In this document: positions 53,990-64,000 of the stretch, in pieces
Position numbering within the stretch: position 1 is the first letter of the stretch
How the letters are laid out: every line of letters starts with the position of its first letter
Source of the DNA: Prorocentrum cordatum
Lineage: Eukaryota > Sar > Dinophyceae > Prorocentrales > Prorocentraceae
DNA: 64,000 bases
Assembly: GCA_963575745.1 (NCBI GenBank)
Contig: CAUYUJ010001481.1
Coordinates: forward strand, 233,881 to 297,880
Direction of reading: 5' to 3'
Position numbers and translations under genes: made by a program
Notes under the pieces: model-generated
Seen by the model: only the letters and a program-made list of their open reading frames with translations
Database searches by the model: none
Told to the model about the DNA's origin: nothing

Positions 53990-54553
53990 TACGACTACGA
54001 CGACAACGACGACGACGCGCGTCCATGGCCCCCGCCCGCCCAGGAGGGCGGCTACCGCTTCTCGACGAAGGGCCGCAAGGGCAACCCGATCGCGGGCAAA
54101 TGGCAGAGGGAGAAGAACAAGTCTGAGAAGATCAAGCAGGAGTACGCAGAGGCCGTGCGCAAGGGGACCGCGGCCATGGACGAGTACAGGCAGCAGTGGT
54201 GCCGCGACGAGCACGTGAAGTACCAGAAGCAGCACACCTTCACCGAGTCGCAGGAGACCGCGTGGGTGAAGGAGACGGAGATGCTCGCCGTCGGGCGCAT
54301 CGCCTGGCTGTACGGAGGGGGGGCCGAGGGGTGGCGGGCGGCGACGACCCACTGCTCCAAATGCATCCAGATGGGCCCCCCCTTCGTAGAATATGAAGAA
54401 AGTGGTGAGATCCTCCTGTTCCCGCGTGTCAAGAAGGTGTTCAAGGAGCAGTTCAAGCAGGTCTGGACAACCCACCAGACGTGGCTCGTGAGCGCGCTGG
54501 ATGGCGGCGCCGATGCCCCCTCGGCGGGGCAGGGCTTGAATCGGGGCGGGTAG
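52985..54553 (+). CDS. Dinoflagellate-type protein of unknown function, two exons, poly-Asp linker
   Basis: Exon 1 (ATG at 52985 to 53794) encodes 270 residues with no family I know: Ala-rich start, acidic middle (PVDEEAEVVSSDEQP), then helical segments ASKKTAFMDSISGMLNGLRD and GLRELLNSAEVKHIMSL. A GT donor at 53795 and acceptor CCAG at 53929 remove 135 bp in phase 0. Exon 2 (53930-54553) opens with about 20 Asp, then a globular part: YRFSTKGRKGNPIAGKW, KIKQEYAEAVRKG, YRQQWCRDEHVKY, LAVGRIAWLYGGG and THCSKCIQMGPPF. That block (GNP..GKW, W-C-x-E/D-x-x, GRIAW, KC..MGP) is one I recall as multi-copy in dinoflagellates, without known function. Total is about 477 residues. An AG three bases before the ATG (52980-52981) could be the trans-splice site. 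Confidence 0.65.
53795..53929 (+). other. 135-bp intron built on a 32-bp inverted repeat
   Basis: GT-AG borders join two frames in phase. 53832-53863 and 53875-53906 are inverted copies (30 of 32). The stem is flanked by direct copies of AACGTAGGTC (53806-53815 and 53904-53913). Nearly the whole intron is this structure. Confidence 0.75.
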
Positions 54554-54565
54554 GATTCAGGGTAG

Positions 54566-54649
54566 AGGTAGAGGAGGAGGAGGAGGAGGAGGAGGAGGCG
54601 GAGGAGGAGGAGGAGGAGGAGGAGGAGGAGGGGGAGGAGGAGGGCGACT

Positions 54650-54687
<38 letters not shown>

Positions 54688-55680
54688 TACGACGACGTCG
54701 ACGACGACGACGACGCCGACGACGGCGACGACGACGACGACGGCGGTGGAGATGATCGGCGTGCTGGGTTTGAGGGAAACGATACGAGTACGCTGACGAC
54801 GGCGATGCTGAGGATGATGGTGATGAGGATAATTGTGATGATGATGAGGATGATGATGATGATGATGATGAGGCTGAGGATGGTGATGATGATGCCGATG
54901 ATGATGGTGATGGTGATGCTAGTGATCATCATACGATGGTGGTCATGATGATGACGATGCTGATGATTATGCTGATGATGATGTTGCTGCTGATGATGAT
55001 GCCGATGATGATGATGATAATGACGGTGACGACGACGACAACAACGAGGATGATGATGATTATGGTGATAATGATGATGCTGATGGTGGTGGTGATGATG
55101 ATGATGATACTGATGCTGATGATGATGACGATGCCGATGACGATGATGCTGATGAGGATGATGAGGATGTTGACGATGATGATGATGTTGACGATGATGA
55201 AGATGATGATGATGATGAGGATGAGGATGAAGATGAAGATGAAGATGAAGATGATGATGATGATGATGATGATGCTGATGATGATGATGATGATGAGAAT
55301 GATGATGCTGCTGCCGACCGTGAGTATGATGCTGATGATTTCGACTGTGACGAGGAGCGGGAGGGGGGTGGATGAGGAGGATGAGGATGAGGACGGTGAG
55401 AAAGACGAAGAAGGTGCGTTGGAGCGAGGGAGGGAGGTAGGGAGAGGGAGGGAGGGAAGGAGTGAGAGAGGGATGGGGGAGATGGGTGAGGATGAGGAGG
55501 CGAATGAGGAGGACGATCGAGGAGGACGATCGAGGAGGACGATCGAGGGGATAGCGGGATCGGCCACTCCCCAGGCGGCGCCGGCGGCGGGGGCGCAGCT
55601 GGCGGTCGCGGAGGCGGCGACGGCGGCGGCGGCGCGCGGCTCGGGTGCCGAGGCGCGCGACCCAGGGGAGTGAGGGGCTG
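54566..55680. repeat. GGA, GAC and GAT arrays
   Basis: (GGA)n at 54566-54640, (GAC)n at 54645-54750, (GAT)n with many variants at 54815-55300, then GAGGAGGACGATC repeats near 55500-55545. Around 55570-55670 an Ala-rich frame follows a CCCAG and could be an exon scrap. Confidence 0.85.
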
Positions 55681-56036
55681 TGAGGCGAGTAATTCAATAT
55701 GATAGGGATGGGGGGGGGATGGAGGAGGAGGCGGATGAGGGGGATAGGTAGGGGGAGAGGGCGAGGAGGAGGTGGAGGAGGAGGAGGAGGAGGAGGAGGA
55801 TCGAGGAGGAGGATCTGACGAGGAAGAGGGAGAAGGGTGAATGTTACAAGGACGATGCGGGCTCACCCCATCCGCGCCCCCCTCTCTCTCCCATAACTCG
55901 CCCATCTTTCATCCTCCCACCCCGCTCCCGCAGGCTGCTGGCGCTGGGGCGGCTGCTGGGGCGGCTGCTGGGGCGGCGCAGAAGCGCGGCCGCGAGGCCA
56001 AGGCGGGGATGGGCGCGGGCCGACTGTGCCGCCGTC
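55681..56036. other. Spacer with a possible Ala-rich exon
   Basis: After CCCGCAG (55933) a frame reads AAGAGAAAGAAAGAAQKRGR and ends near the palindrome at 56037. It could be a short exon, but no partner was identified. Confidence 0.35.
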
Positions 56037-56086
56037 GACCCATCGATGAGCCAACGGATGATCATCCGTTGGCTCATCGATGGGTC
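56037..56086. repeat. Perfect 50-bp palindrome without spacer
   Basis: The left half 56037-56061 is the exact reverse complement of 56062-56086, with centre GATGA/TCATC. It is immediately followed by a TTGACCC tandem array. Confidence 0.97.
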
Positions 56087-56096
56087 CGCTGATCCG

Positions 56097-56420
56097 CCGT
56101 CGACCCACCATTGACCCGCCATTGACCCGTTGACCCGCTGACCCGCCATTGACCCGCCATTGACCCACACATTGACCCGCCATTGACCAGCGGTGTGTTC
56201 GTTGACCCACACATTGACCCGCCATTGACCCGCCATTGACCCACCATTGATCCGCGAGGTGTGCGTTGACCCACACATTGACCCACCATTGACCCGCCAT
56301 TGACCCGCCATTGACCCACCATTGACCCGCGAGGTGTTCGTTGACCCACACATTGGCCCGCCATTGACCCGTCATTGACCCGCGTTGTGTTCGTTGACCC
56401 AGCTTGTGGCCCTTGACCCG
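56097..56420. repeat. CCATTGACCCG tandem array
   Basis: About 25 copies of CCATTGACCCG/CACATTGACCC, broken three times by a GTGTTCGTTGACCCACACAT variant that makes a higher-order unit of about 60 bp. Confidence 0.95.
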
Positions 56421-56539
56421 CGGTCAGTTCATCAAGATTCACTGCCCTCCTGCAGTCTCGTCAGCATCGCCATCTTGCGTGCAATCATCATCGTCATTAT
56501 CGGTACTACATGCTGGCTTACAGGTGAGTTTCATGCAGC

Positions 56540-58128
56540 ATGGCGCCAAAGAGAAAATCAGCTTCCACCGCCGCGCCTCCCGCCGATGGGCCTACTGGAG
56601 GCGGGCCGCCAGGCAGCGCCACGCTCGTCTCAGAGGATGTGCAACGCAAGCTGCTGGAGGTTCTGAGGGACACCGTCCATGCCCCCGAGACCATCGCCTA
56701 CGACAGCAAAGCGGGCCAGGATACGGCCGCCCTGACGGCGCACAAAGACATACTCCTAGGGTTCCGCAAGCAGACCGACATCATTCCCGCGAAGAGTGTG
56801 TTGAGTACCCTCTTGCTGGAGCTCGCCAACACCAACGAGACACAGTGGTGCCTGGCCGACTCTGCTGAGTCATGGGCAGAGCAGCAGGCGTCCAGCCTGC
56901 ATGCGATGCTACAGCACGTGGCGAACGGGGTGCGGAAACGACCGCCTCCGAAGTGGGCTCGAGAGTTCGCGACCAGCGCTGGCGCCGCCGCCGAGGGAGG
57001 TGCCCAAGGCGGTGATGGGGAAGAGGAGGACGAGGAGGCCGAGGAGGCCGAGGACGCAGCTGCCGAGGATGCGGAGGAGGAGGACGAGGGCGACGATGCA
57101 GCTGACGAGGGCGGCAATGAGGCTGAGGACGGAGGGGGCAACAGGAAGGGCAAGGGCGACAAGGCCGTGGGCGAGGCGAAGAGCAAGGCGCCGCCGTCCA
57201 AGGACAATCGCGACCTCGTGTTCGAGGTCATGGTGAACGAGTGGACCATCGGCTGGAACACAGAGTTGAAGGCAGTCTCGGGCCTCGAACCAGTCAGGTC
57301 CATGTTTCGGGCGAGGCGCGCAACTGTGCATCCCGCGTATGGGCCACAATGGAGGCCAATCGGGGTTTGAACTCCCAGGCCGTGTGAGATCTTATCGGGT
57401 TTGGGATGCACGGTTGCACGCCTCGCGGTAAACGTCAGGCGTGTTGGAGGAAGAAGGACGGGCCCAAGTTGCCTCCAGAGTACGCCCCCTCGACCCACAA
57501 CTCAGACGGGGAGACGGTCGCGAAGTGGGCCGACGGGCAGCAGTTCATCGTGCCAGCGCAGTGGATCGACATCGAGCCGCAGCCGAAGAAGAGGCAGGCG
57601 AGCGCCGACAACCTAGTGTGGGAGGGCAAGAGAGGCGATCTTCGCCTACAAGCCAAGTGGACGAGGAAGAATGATGAGGAGTGGCTGACGCTCTGGTCTG
57701 GCGGCGCTGGAGGAGTGCCACTCAAGCAAGTCACGTCTCTCAGCGGGTGCAAGACGAGGGATGAGGGCGCCGCGCACACCAAGGCATTAGGCCTACTGTG
57801 CGCTGACGGGAAAGACAAGCCCGAGCTCGAGGCAGCGAAGGTCATGCACGGCTACGTGGTGAAGAGTTCTAAGCGCCCAGCAGCGGCGATGAAGCGTCCA
57901 GCCGCAGCCGACGGCGACCAGGGTTCGGGCAGCGGTGGCCAGGCGAAGAAGGCCAAGGCCCACGGCGGTGAGCCAGTCGCGCCCCCGATGCAGGCCGCAG
58001 ATCCTCTCGGCGCTGACGTCGCTGCAGGGGCGGCATGCGTGGATCTGACTGGCAGCGCCAGTAGTGCTTCCGACGGGGGGCGACGCATCCCCCCGCGCGG
58101 GCCGCCGATGCCCGCGTTCACGTGGTAG
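56540..58128 (+). CDS. Dinoflagellate-type nuclear-like protein of unknown function, two exons
   Basis: Exon 1 starts MAPKRKSAS at 56540, two bases after a CAG that could accept the spliced leader. It encodes a helical domain (VQRKLLEVLRDTVHAPETIA, LLGFRKQTDIIPAKSVLSTL), a long Glu/Asp/Ala stretch (residues about 155-200), then LVFEVMVNEWTIGWNTELKA. At SMFR (ends 57310) the frame enters a 128-bp intron with GC donor and CAG acceptor (57311-57438). Exon 2 resumes in phase as ACWRKKDGPKLPPEY and carries SLSGCKTRDEGAAHTKALGL, a basic KRPAAAMKRPAAA tail and a disordered C-terminus ending at 58126-58128. About 486 residues. The MV..WTIGW...FR-AWRRKDG run and the KRPAAA tail match a repeated dinoflagellate type I recall; no function is known. 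The KRPA-like repeats suggest a nuclear or chromatin location, which is inference. Confidence 0.7.
57311..57438 (+). other. 128-bp GC-AG intron with 24-bp terminal inverted repeats
   Basis: 57311-57334 and 57403-57426 are inverted copies (22 of 24). The left copy begins on the first intron base. Twelve bases separate the right copy from the acceptor AG at 57438. Exon codons flank it in phase 0, and both the intron start and exon 2 begin GCG. Confidence 0.8.
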
Positions 58129-59190
58129 TTCGACGGCGGACGGCGCAGGCTCGACATGGCGCGCCAGATGAGCTGGGCAGAACCGCATCGTATCATCAAC
58201 TGCACCATCAACATCATCATCATCATCATCAGCATCATCAGTATCATCACCACCACCACCACCATCATCATCATCACCAGCATCATCATCATCATCCTCC
58301 TCATCATCACCACCTGCATCATCATAATAATAATCAGCATCATCATCAGCCTCATCAGCCTCATCATCATCATCATCATCATATTCATCTTCATCTTCAC
58401 CATACTCATCATCATCAGCATCAGCATCATCATCATCACCACCAGCATCATCATCATCATCCTCATCATCATCACCGTCATCGCCCATTCTGCGTGTACC
58501 CCCCCACTATGTCCTCCATCCTCCATCCTTTTCGCTAATTCCCTCTTCCCCCCCGACTCCAAATCTGCTCACATCGACCCCTTATCAGATGAGTTATACA
58601 CCGTGTCTTTGCCCGAGTATCTCGATGTCTTTATCGCCAGCATGTGTCCGCCAGCGGTTCGGTGTCCGATGCATCGCCGAGCGCTCCGCTCCCCCAGCAG
58701 CCCCCGATCGCGAGCTTGTCTGCATGAACCCTTCGTCGAGCAATCTAGAGCCCCCAACCCTTCGCCAATGCTCCTCGTGTGGTGCCCGCTGAGTGCCTGT
58801 CCGTTCCACTACACCTTTATCGAGTTAATCGCTGACCTACGGTCGTGCCTCGCATGCGGCTCGGAGCGCAGGGGGCCCAGAGCATGACGACTACACACGC
58901 GCTTGGCTTGATGCGGTTGTATGCGCACGTGCGCCGAGTCACATAGGCATACATGGTTGGGATGGGATCGGGATGGGCACACGTGTACAAACGCACGTGC
59001 ATATGTTTACACAAGCACGCATAGACGTATACGTACACACAAGTGTTCACACATGTATACACGTATGCAGCCAATGCATGTGCACGTATGTGTACATAAA
59101 ACAAATTACACTCACACACACACACACTTAATGGGGACCCCATGCGAACACAATATCATGCACTCCATCCGCTTAACACGTCAGGTATAC
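58129..59190. repeat. ATC array and ACGTGTACA-like repeats
   Basis: (ATC)n with many variants at 58198-58480. 58960-59140 consists of degenerate CACGTGTACA/CATGTATACA motifs and a CA tract. No gene was recognised between them. Confidence 0.85.
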
Positions 59191-59745
59191 ACCTATGTGT
59201 AGCAATATAGATCGTGCTGACTGTGAATGCTGGCGGCGACGATGGCAACGACTCCTGGGCATGCATCTTTCCGTGAACGTCACGATTTATGGAACAATGC
59301 AACGGGACGGGAGGCTACCGAGCAGTCGGTGGGCGAGCCCGCGGCGGCGGCAGCGGCTTCCGCGGCTGGCGCTGAGGACCGAGCTGCTTGCCTTGCTTGT
59401 TTGTTCGATTGATGTGCTGGGACCTGGCCCACGTGCACGGACTTGCATGAGCTCGCTGCACGCTTGTGTCGGCCTCGTCTGGTGCTCGAGCGCGCCTGCG
59501 CGTGATCTGTGCTGGTGCGTTTGCATCCGCCATCGGCTGATAGGGTGCATGAGCAATGGGTGGGCCAATGAAGGACTGAGGGGTGGTGGTTGGAGAAATG
59601 AAGGGTGACGGGTGACGGGTGGAGGAATGACGGATGGGCATGTGACGGCTGGAGGTGTGATAGGTGGAGGAGGGACAGGTGGGCCATGTGACGGGTCGGG
59701 TGGCGGGAGGGCGGGGCTGGTTTGCATGACATAACGCAGACCGCA
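59191..59745. other. Spacer with a degenerate GTGACGGGTGGAGG repeat
   Basis: About eight loose copies of GTGACGGGTGGAGG lie at 59600-59705. No gene is seen. Confidence 0.5.
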
Positions 59746-60310
59746 ACAGGACGGGTCAGCGACGAAGCGCCCCCGTGGTGGTGCGCGTGCCGCCGCGGCT
59801 GCGGTGGGAGCCGCAGCGGCTGCCGACGGCGGTGCCACGGTGCCGAAGTCGAAGGCGAAGTCGAAGGCGAAAGCTGGAGCTCGCCCCCGCGCCGCCAACG
59901 CGGGCCAGCAGCTGTCCGAGGCGGAGAAGCTCAAGAAAGCACAGTCGCTCATCGGCAAGCACGCTGCTGTGACCGTGCAGGCGGCAGCTTTGAAGAGGCA
60001 GATCGAGGTTGACCCGAGCTGGACCTTCGCCAACACGCCTGAGCACTTGAAGGAGCTCGACCATGCCTTGAACTCAATCGGCGACCACGTGGCGGAGCAC
60101 CCAGAGCTCAGCGCCATGGTCACGCAGGGCTGGGCCAAATTCAAGAAGGAGTCGCCCGAGCTGGAGTTCCACACTGCGGTGGCGGATTGCCTGGACATGG
60201 AGGACATGATCAATGCCATCAACGAGGAGATGTCCTACCTGAACCAGGAGAAGGAGCTGAAAGACCAGCGGGATCACATCAGGGCGCAGCGGGCGGCGCA
60301 GGCCGCCTGA
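59746..60310 (+). CDS. Dinoflagellate-type protein of unknown function, 3' exon
   Basis: The frame opens after an in-frame TAA and a CAACAG that looks like a 3' splice site, giving DGSATKRPRGGARAAAAA. It then runs through a basic KSKAKSKAKAGARPRAANAG tract into a helical, charged domain: LSEAEKLKKAQSLIGKHAAV, WTFANTPEHLKELDHALNSI, DHVAEHPELSAMVTQGWAKF and a Glu/Arg-rich coiled-coil-like end (EEMSYLNQEKELKDQRDHIR), stop at 60308. No ATG is in frame near the start, so the first exon is upstream and unidentified. It resembles C-terminal parts of repeated dinoflagellate proteins that combine an RPAAK-type basic tail with helices. I have no function for it. Lys/Arg content would suit nucleic-acid binding, which is speculation. 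Confidence 0.6.
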
Positions 60311-60710
60311 GGGGCCTGAGCGTATACAAGCAGGTGCTCCCACAACCGATGGGGCAGCATCGCCATCGGATGACTCTTTGGCGCAGCATCTGTGATATGG
60401 GTGGATAGGGGCGGATATCGACATGTTATGAACTGTAGTTTGGATGATGTATTTCACATGTGTCAGAGTACGGGGTGATATGTCAGCTGCAGGTCTAGAC
60501 GTTGTCTGGGCGCGCGCGCGACCGAGAAGATGGTCTCGTGCAGGCGCGGGGCAACCCTGGACCGCATCCCGAGGCGTTGTGATTTAGCTGTCCGGGCTCA
60601 CGCAACCCCGCCAGACAGTGAAACCATACGAGCGGTTATGTTGTTTCAACCTTTGCATCGTTTCTGATACGTCGGAACGACCATGGACACCCACTGGACA
60701 TCGTCCGACC

Positions 60711-61025
60711 ACCGTTGACCCCCCGTTGACCCCCCGTTGACCCCCCGTTGACCCCCCGTTGATCCCCCGTTGACCCCCCGTTGACCACCGTTGACCCGAC
60801 CGTTGACCCGACCGTTGACCGACCGTTGACCCGCTCACCATCCAGTGTGAATTCACAGGGTTCGTGGACCGTTGACAGTTGACCGACCGCTGACCCGACC
60901 GTTCACCCGACCGTTGACCACCGTTGACCCACCGTTGACCCACAGTTGACCCACCGTTGACCCGCCGTTGACCCACCGTTGACCCACCGTTGACCCGCCG
61001 TTGACCCGCTGTTGGCTCGCAATTA
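60711..61025. repeat. CCGTTGACCC tandem array
   Basis: About 25 copies of CCGTTGACCC with an 80-bp break of unique sequence near 60835-60880. This is the same motif class as the arrays at 56.1 and 62.8 kb. Confidence 0.95.
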
Positions 61026-61621
61026 ACCTGCTGTGCTCTCCAGTAGCTCCACCTTGGCACAGGAGCGGCTCTGAAAACTAATAAACCACCAACGTTGACA
61101 ACAATTTTGTGTTCAAAACGTACTAGTGCTGCCACGTCACACGTTGGAGCTACGGTCGGGTGTGCTAGAACTCATATGCTGTCTCGGTGTAGGACCCGTG
61201 ACAATAGGTTATGCGTTCCCTTGTCCGCCATGTGGATATGACCCCAATGCGGTTTCATACGCCGATGGCCCGATCGGACGAAGTCGGGCTCGGGAATTTG
61301 ACCTGTGCACCTCCTGGACAGCCAGGCAGGTGATCCGTCACTTTTTGCAGTTGGCGCTGCGCCATATGCGCCAACGGCGGCGGACGAGGTCCGCTCTCTT
61401 TTGACGGCCGCCTTGCGCGGCGACGATGTCACGTGTGAGTTGGTAACCGTGCAGGGAGCTCAGTCACGGTAGGACTTTGTGATTGTTGTCTCGCGGCGTC
61501 GTGTCGTCCTCGTCGTCCTCGTCGTCCTCGTCGTCGTCGTCGTCGTCGTCGTCGTGGTCGTCGTCGTCGTCGTCGCATCGTCGTCGTCGTATGTTGGGTC
61601 GGCGCGTGGGACAACGATCAC
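61026..61621. repeat. Spacer with a GTC array
   Basis: (GTC)n at 61497-61593. A 92-codon frame at 61126 has no motif I recognise. Confidence 0.7.
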
Positions 61622-64000
61622 ATGGGTGACAGTATCAGTGGGGCAAGGGCGCATGCGAAACTCATGGTGCGTGATGGCAGCTGTGCAGGCTCGCAAGGGC
61701 CGCGTGTCGGTATGCCCCCCAAAGCAAGGAAACCCCGCACCAAGCTCAAACAACGCCGCACGCAATGGACTCCTGGAGGGGACCCGCACCTGGCACAGCA
61801 ACGACGCAACGCAGGTTCTGAGTTGTTGAAGCATCTGATCAGCTTATACGCGACCGCCAAGCTGACGGCTCGTGACCTGGCAATATTATGCTATTATTGT
61901 CACCAGGCCGGCGTGGGTGGCGGCTCGTTTAGCACGTACATGATGGAGCCAGGGAAACAATCGGGAGCGTATCAAAAAATGTTGGATGGTAGGCTGCCCG
62001 TGCCAGATAAGTTGCATTTTGTTTGTACGCCGTGTAATATCAGACGATCCCCCCAGAGAACGTCCAGGGATATACCATTTCGGCCAATATGGATTACAGT
62101 AGCAGAAGAACTTAGCAGCGACACCACCTCGACTGACATCTTAAATCAAGATTCCGACTCCCGAGACGAGTGTGTACTAGATCTCCCGTGCTACAAGTCA
62201 CATCCAGATGTAGTCCGAGCAAGAGGCTCTGGCGAGGTCAATCCAGTCCCGCTGGGGTTGTACCTGGATGGGGTACGCTACACGTCGGCTGTGGGTGGGC
62301 GGTCAGATAACATATTAGGGCTCTGGGTTATCAACCTACTCACGGGAAAGCGTCATGTTGCAGGTGTGTTATTAGGATCGGACAAATGTTTATGCGGATG
62401 TAAGGGGTGGTGCTCAGTGTGGCCAGCATTACAGACCATCGCGTGGATGCTCGAAGCTCTAGTGGCGGGACGTTCTCCTTCCCGCCGACACGACGGCACC
62501 GAGTGGAGTGCAGACGATCCGCTGTCTGTGCCTGCTGCATTCCCGAAGTGCTGCCTCCTTTGGATGCAAAACGCTTTGCGAGCTCCAGTGGATGAGGTGG
62601 GGGGACGTGGTGGAAGATGGGGGGCACGATGAATGCGTCGGTAGGACGTGGAGGTGAGGCAAGACGGATGCTGCGGGTGAGGGGCAGGAGGGAGGACGGA
62701 TGACATTGTATACGGAGGCGGGGTGTGAAGAGCTCCGGCGTGTGGGATGACTACCTCATTACCCTACCCAGTGGCCGGCAATTTACACACAATCGGCCAA
62801 CTCCATGACCCGCCCATTGACCCAACAGTGACCCCGTTGACCCGCCCATGTTCGTTGACCGACCCGTTGACCCGCCCATTGACCCGCCATTGACCCCGTT
62901 GACCCGCGTTCGACTCGTCCATCGGTGGTACGACATGTTTGTTGCACGACCCATTTACATGCCCATAGGTTTACTCATTCACGCATCGTTCACCTCGTTG
63001 ATCCACTCGTGCTCGGTGGCCGACCCGTTGACCCGCCCATTGACCCGCCGTTGACCCCGTCAACCCGCCTTCGACCCGCGCAGAGCTACCATACATCCCA
63101 CACGCCCATGCGCCACTACGAGTGGTCTGAGGATCAAGGGGGATTGGGCCGAGCACAGCAAAACGCTCGGCCTAGCATCGTGGGCAAGCACGTTCTCGCC
63201 GTGCCAGTTCTGTTCTCTCCCCAAACATGAGCTTCATGCTCGAAACGACGTGCTGGGTCCTGATTGCATCCCGTGGCCGTTGCGAGCCGAGGAGGAGTAT
63301 GAGGAGGCGTGTGTGGCTTGTGAGCGCAGAGTTCAGATCATGTCAGAGGCTGATCGTTGGCGCATTCTTGGCAATCTGTCCTGGGTGAAAACGAAAAAAA
63401 TGAGCGGCAGGTTAGTTTCGAACGCATTCGAGTTGAATGGCACCCACTTGGAAATTGGAGACAGGGTTGAGCCGTCGGTCGACCTGTCTGATATAGGTAA
63501 GATAAACGTCATGGCACTTCCTTTCGTCATTACATTTTGGAGAGCTAGGCTGTGTGGCACTTCGGTTTTAGATTCTGTTCAGCACCGTTGTCCGTTGTTC
63601 AGCGCTGCTTTATCGAGTAGCCCGTCTCGCACGCTCGCAATAGATTCCCTCCACACATTGTACTATGGCCCGTGCCAACGATGGACGTCCAGTGCTTTCT
63701 GGCGCTTGATATTTAAGAACCCGTGGGGGTGCAACGGGACACCAGAACAGAAAAAGGAGTTGTGCTTACGGATGTTAAATTCTGATTTGCGGCATTGGGA
63801 GGCCAGCATGAATATTCCTTGGGATCGGCGTGTTTCATCAGTAACTTTCGGGATGCTGGGCGACTCCGAGGAATGTAACGAAACTGAATGGCAGCACCCA
63901 GGGGGGCTCCTGAAGGCCAAGGCAGGTGAACTCGGGGTGTTACTGGAATTCGCTTTGCACAAGTTGAATGACGCTGGAGGGCCCGCTGTGTTCACACATG
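61622..64000 (+). CDS. Large Cys-rich dinoflagellate protein (transposase-like?), two exons, open at the right edge
   Basis: Exon 1 (61622-62562) may start at ATG 61622 or at a later MPPKARKPRTKLKQRR. It has CYYC and CTPC pairs, DLPCYKSHPDVVRARGSGE, PLGLYLDGVRYTSAVGGRSD, ILGLWVINLLTGKRH and CLCGCKGWCSVWP, then ends inside LLW. Exon 2 (63132 to the window end) resumes as IKGDWAEHSKTLGLASWAST, FSPCQFC, ACVACERRVQI and later LAIDSLHTLYYG and QHPGGLLKAKAGELG, with no stop to 64000. The 569-bp intron (62563-63131) is read as GA-AG, phase 2, because joining gives LLW-IKGDW. I recall this layout (DLPCY.HP, LDGV.Y, GxWxxNLLT, C.CGCRGWC, KGDWAE..LG) from very abundant dinoflagellate proteins that look like distant DNA-transposon transposases. 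That link is weak. Spaced Cys pairs suggest zinc binding. Confidence 0.65.
62804..63080. repeat. CCCATTGACCCG arrays inside an intron
   Basis: Two blocks (62804-62905 and 63021-63080) of (C)CATTGACCCG/CCGTTGACCCG units lie wholly inside the 569-bp intron of the last gene. Confidence 0.9.

Overview
The window looks like nuclear DNA of a dinoflagellate. Every recognisable coding segment lies on the + strand. Genes are separated by kilobases of low-complexity DNA: GGA/TCC, GAC, GAT, GT and GA arrays plus many unrelated minisatellites. Inferred introns combine GT-AG with GC-AG and GA-AG borders, several introns contain inverted repeats, and several proteins are of kinds I recall only as multi-copy dinoflagellate sequences. 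The GC-rich coding DNA suggests a Prorocentrum- or Polarella-like genome rather than a named species; that is inference.

Layout. 0-2.1 kb: an uninterrupted LINE-type reverse transcriptase (RT) ORF, open at the left edge. 2.1-10 kb: GGA/TCC arrays, an isolated conserved exon (6.5-6.8 kb), a 92-bp satellite with a MITE inserted in it (clean 5-bp target-site duplication), and other minisatellites. 10.0-11.9 kb: an alpha/beta-hydrolase (esterase) gene in two exons whose intron holds a dispersed repeat and a second MITE. 12-18 kb: GAC and GGA arrays, dispersed repeats and a third hairpin element. 18.9-22.2 kb: a decayed LINE (endonuclease plus RT). 24.7-26.2 kb: a kelch-repeat gene with a GA-AG intron. 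29.19-32.72 kb: the best gene, an intact 1177-aa ORF joining a fumarate-reductase flavoprotein, three cytochrome b5 domains and a four-histidine membrane cytochrome b. 33-37 kb: GT-rich and GAT minisatellites. 37.2-39.7 kb: a decayed dinoflagellate retroelement ORF. 40-48 kb: purine/pyrimidine arrays and a large inverted repeat with arms of about 1.2 kb. 48.5-50 kb: CCGG-rich satellite and GA repeats. 50.4-51.2 kb: an RT fragment that runs into ten copies of a 131-bp tandem repeat. 53-64 kb: four dinoflagellate-type genes of unknown function with lysine- or aspartate-rich tails. Two of them have short introns built on inverted repeats, and the last runs off the right edge. TTGACC-rich tandem arrays and a perfect 50-bp palindrome lie between and inside these genes.

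Only a few genes suggest a function: fumarate or quinol electron transfer, an esterase, and a kelch adaptor. The rest are selfish elements or lineage-specific families. The most interesting object is the one-chain fumarate reductase, which carries flavin, b5 and quinol-type cytochrome modules but no iron-sulfur subunit. The next most interesting is the evidence that small inverted-repeat elements are acting as introns.
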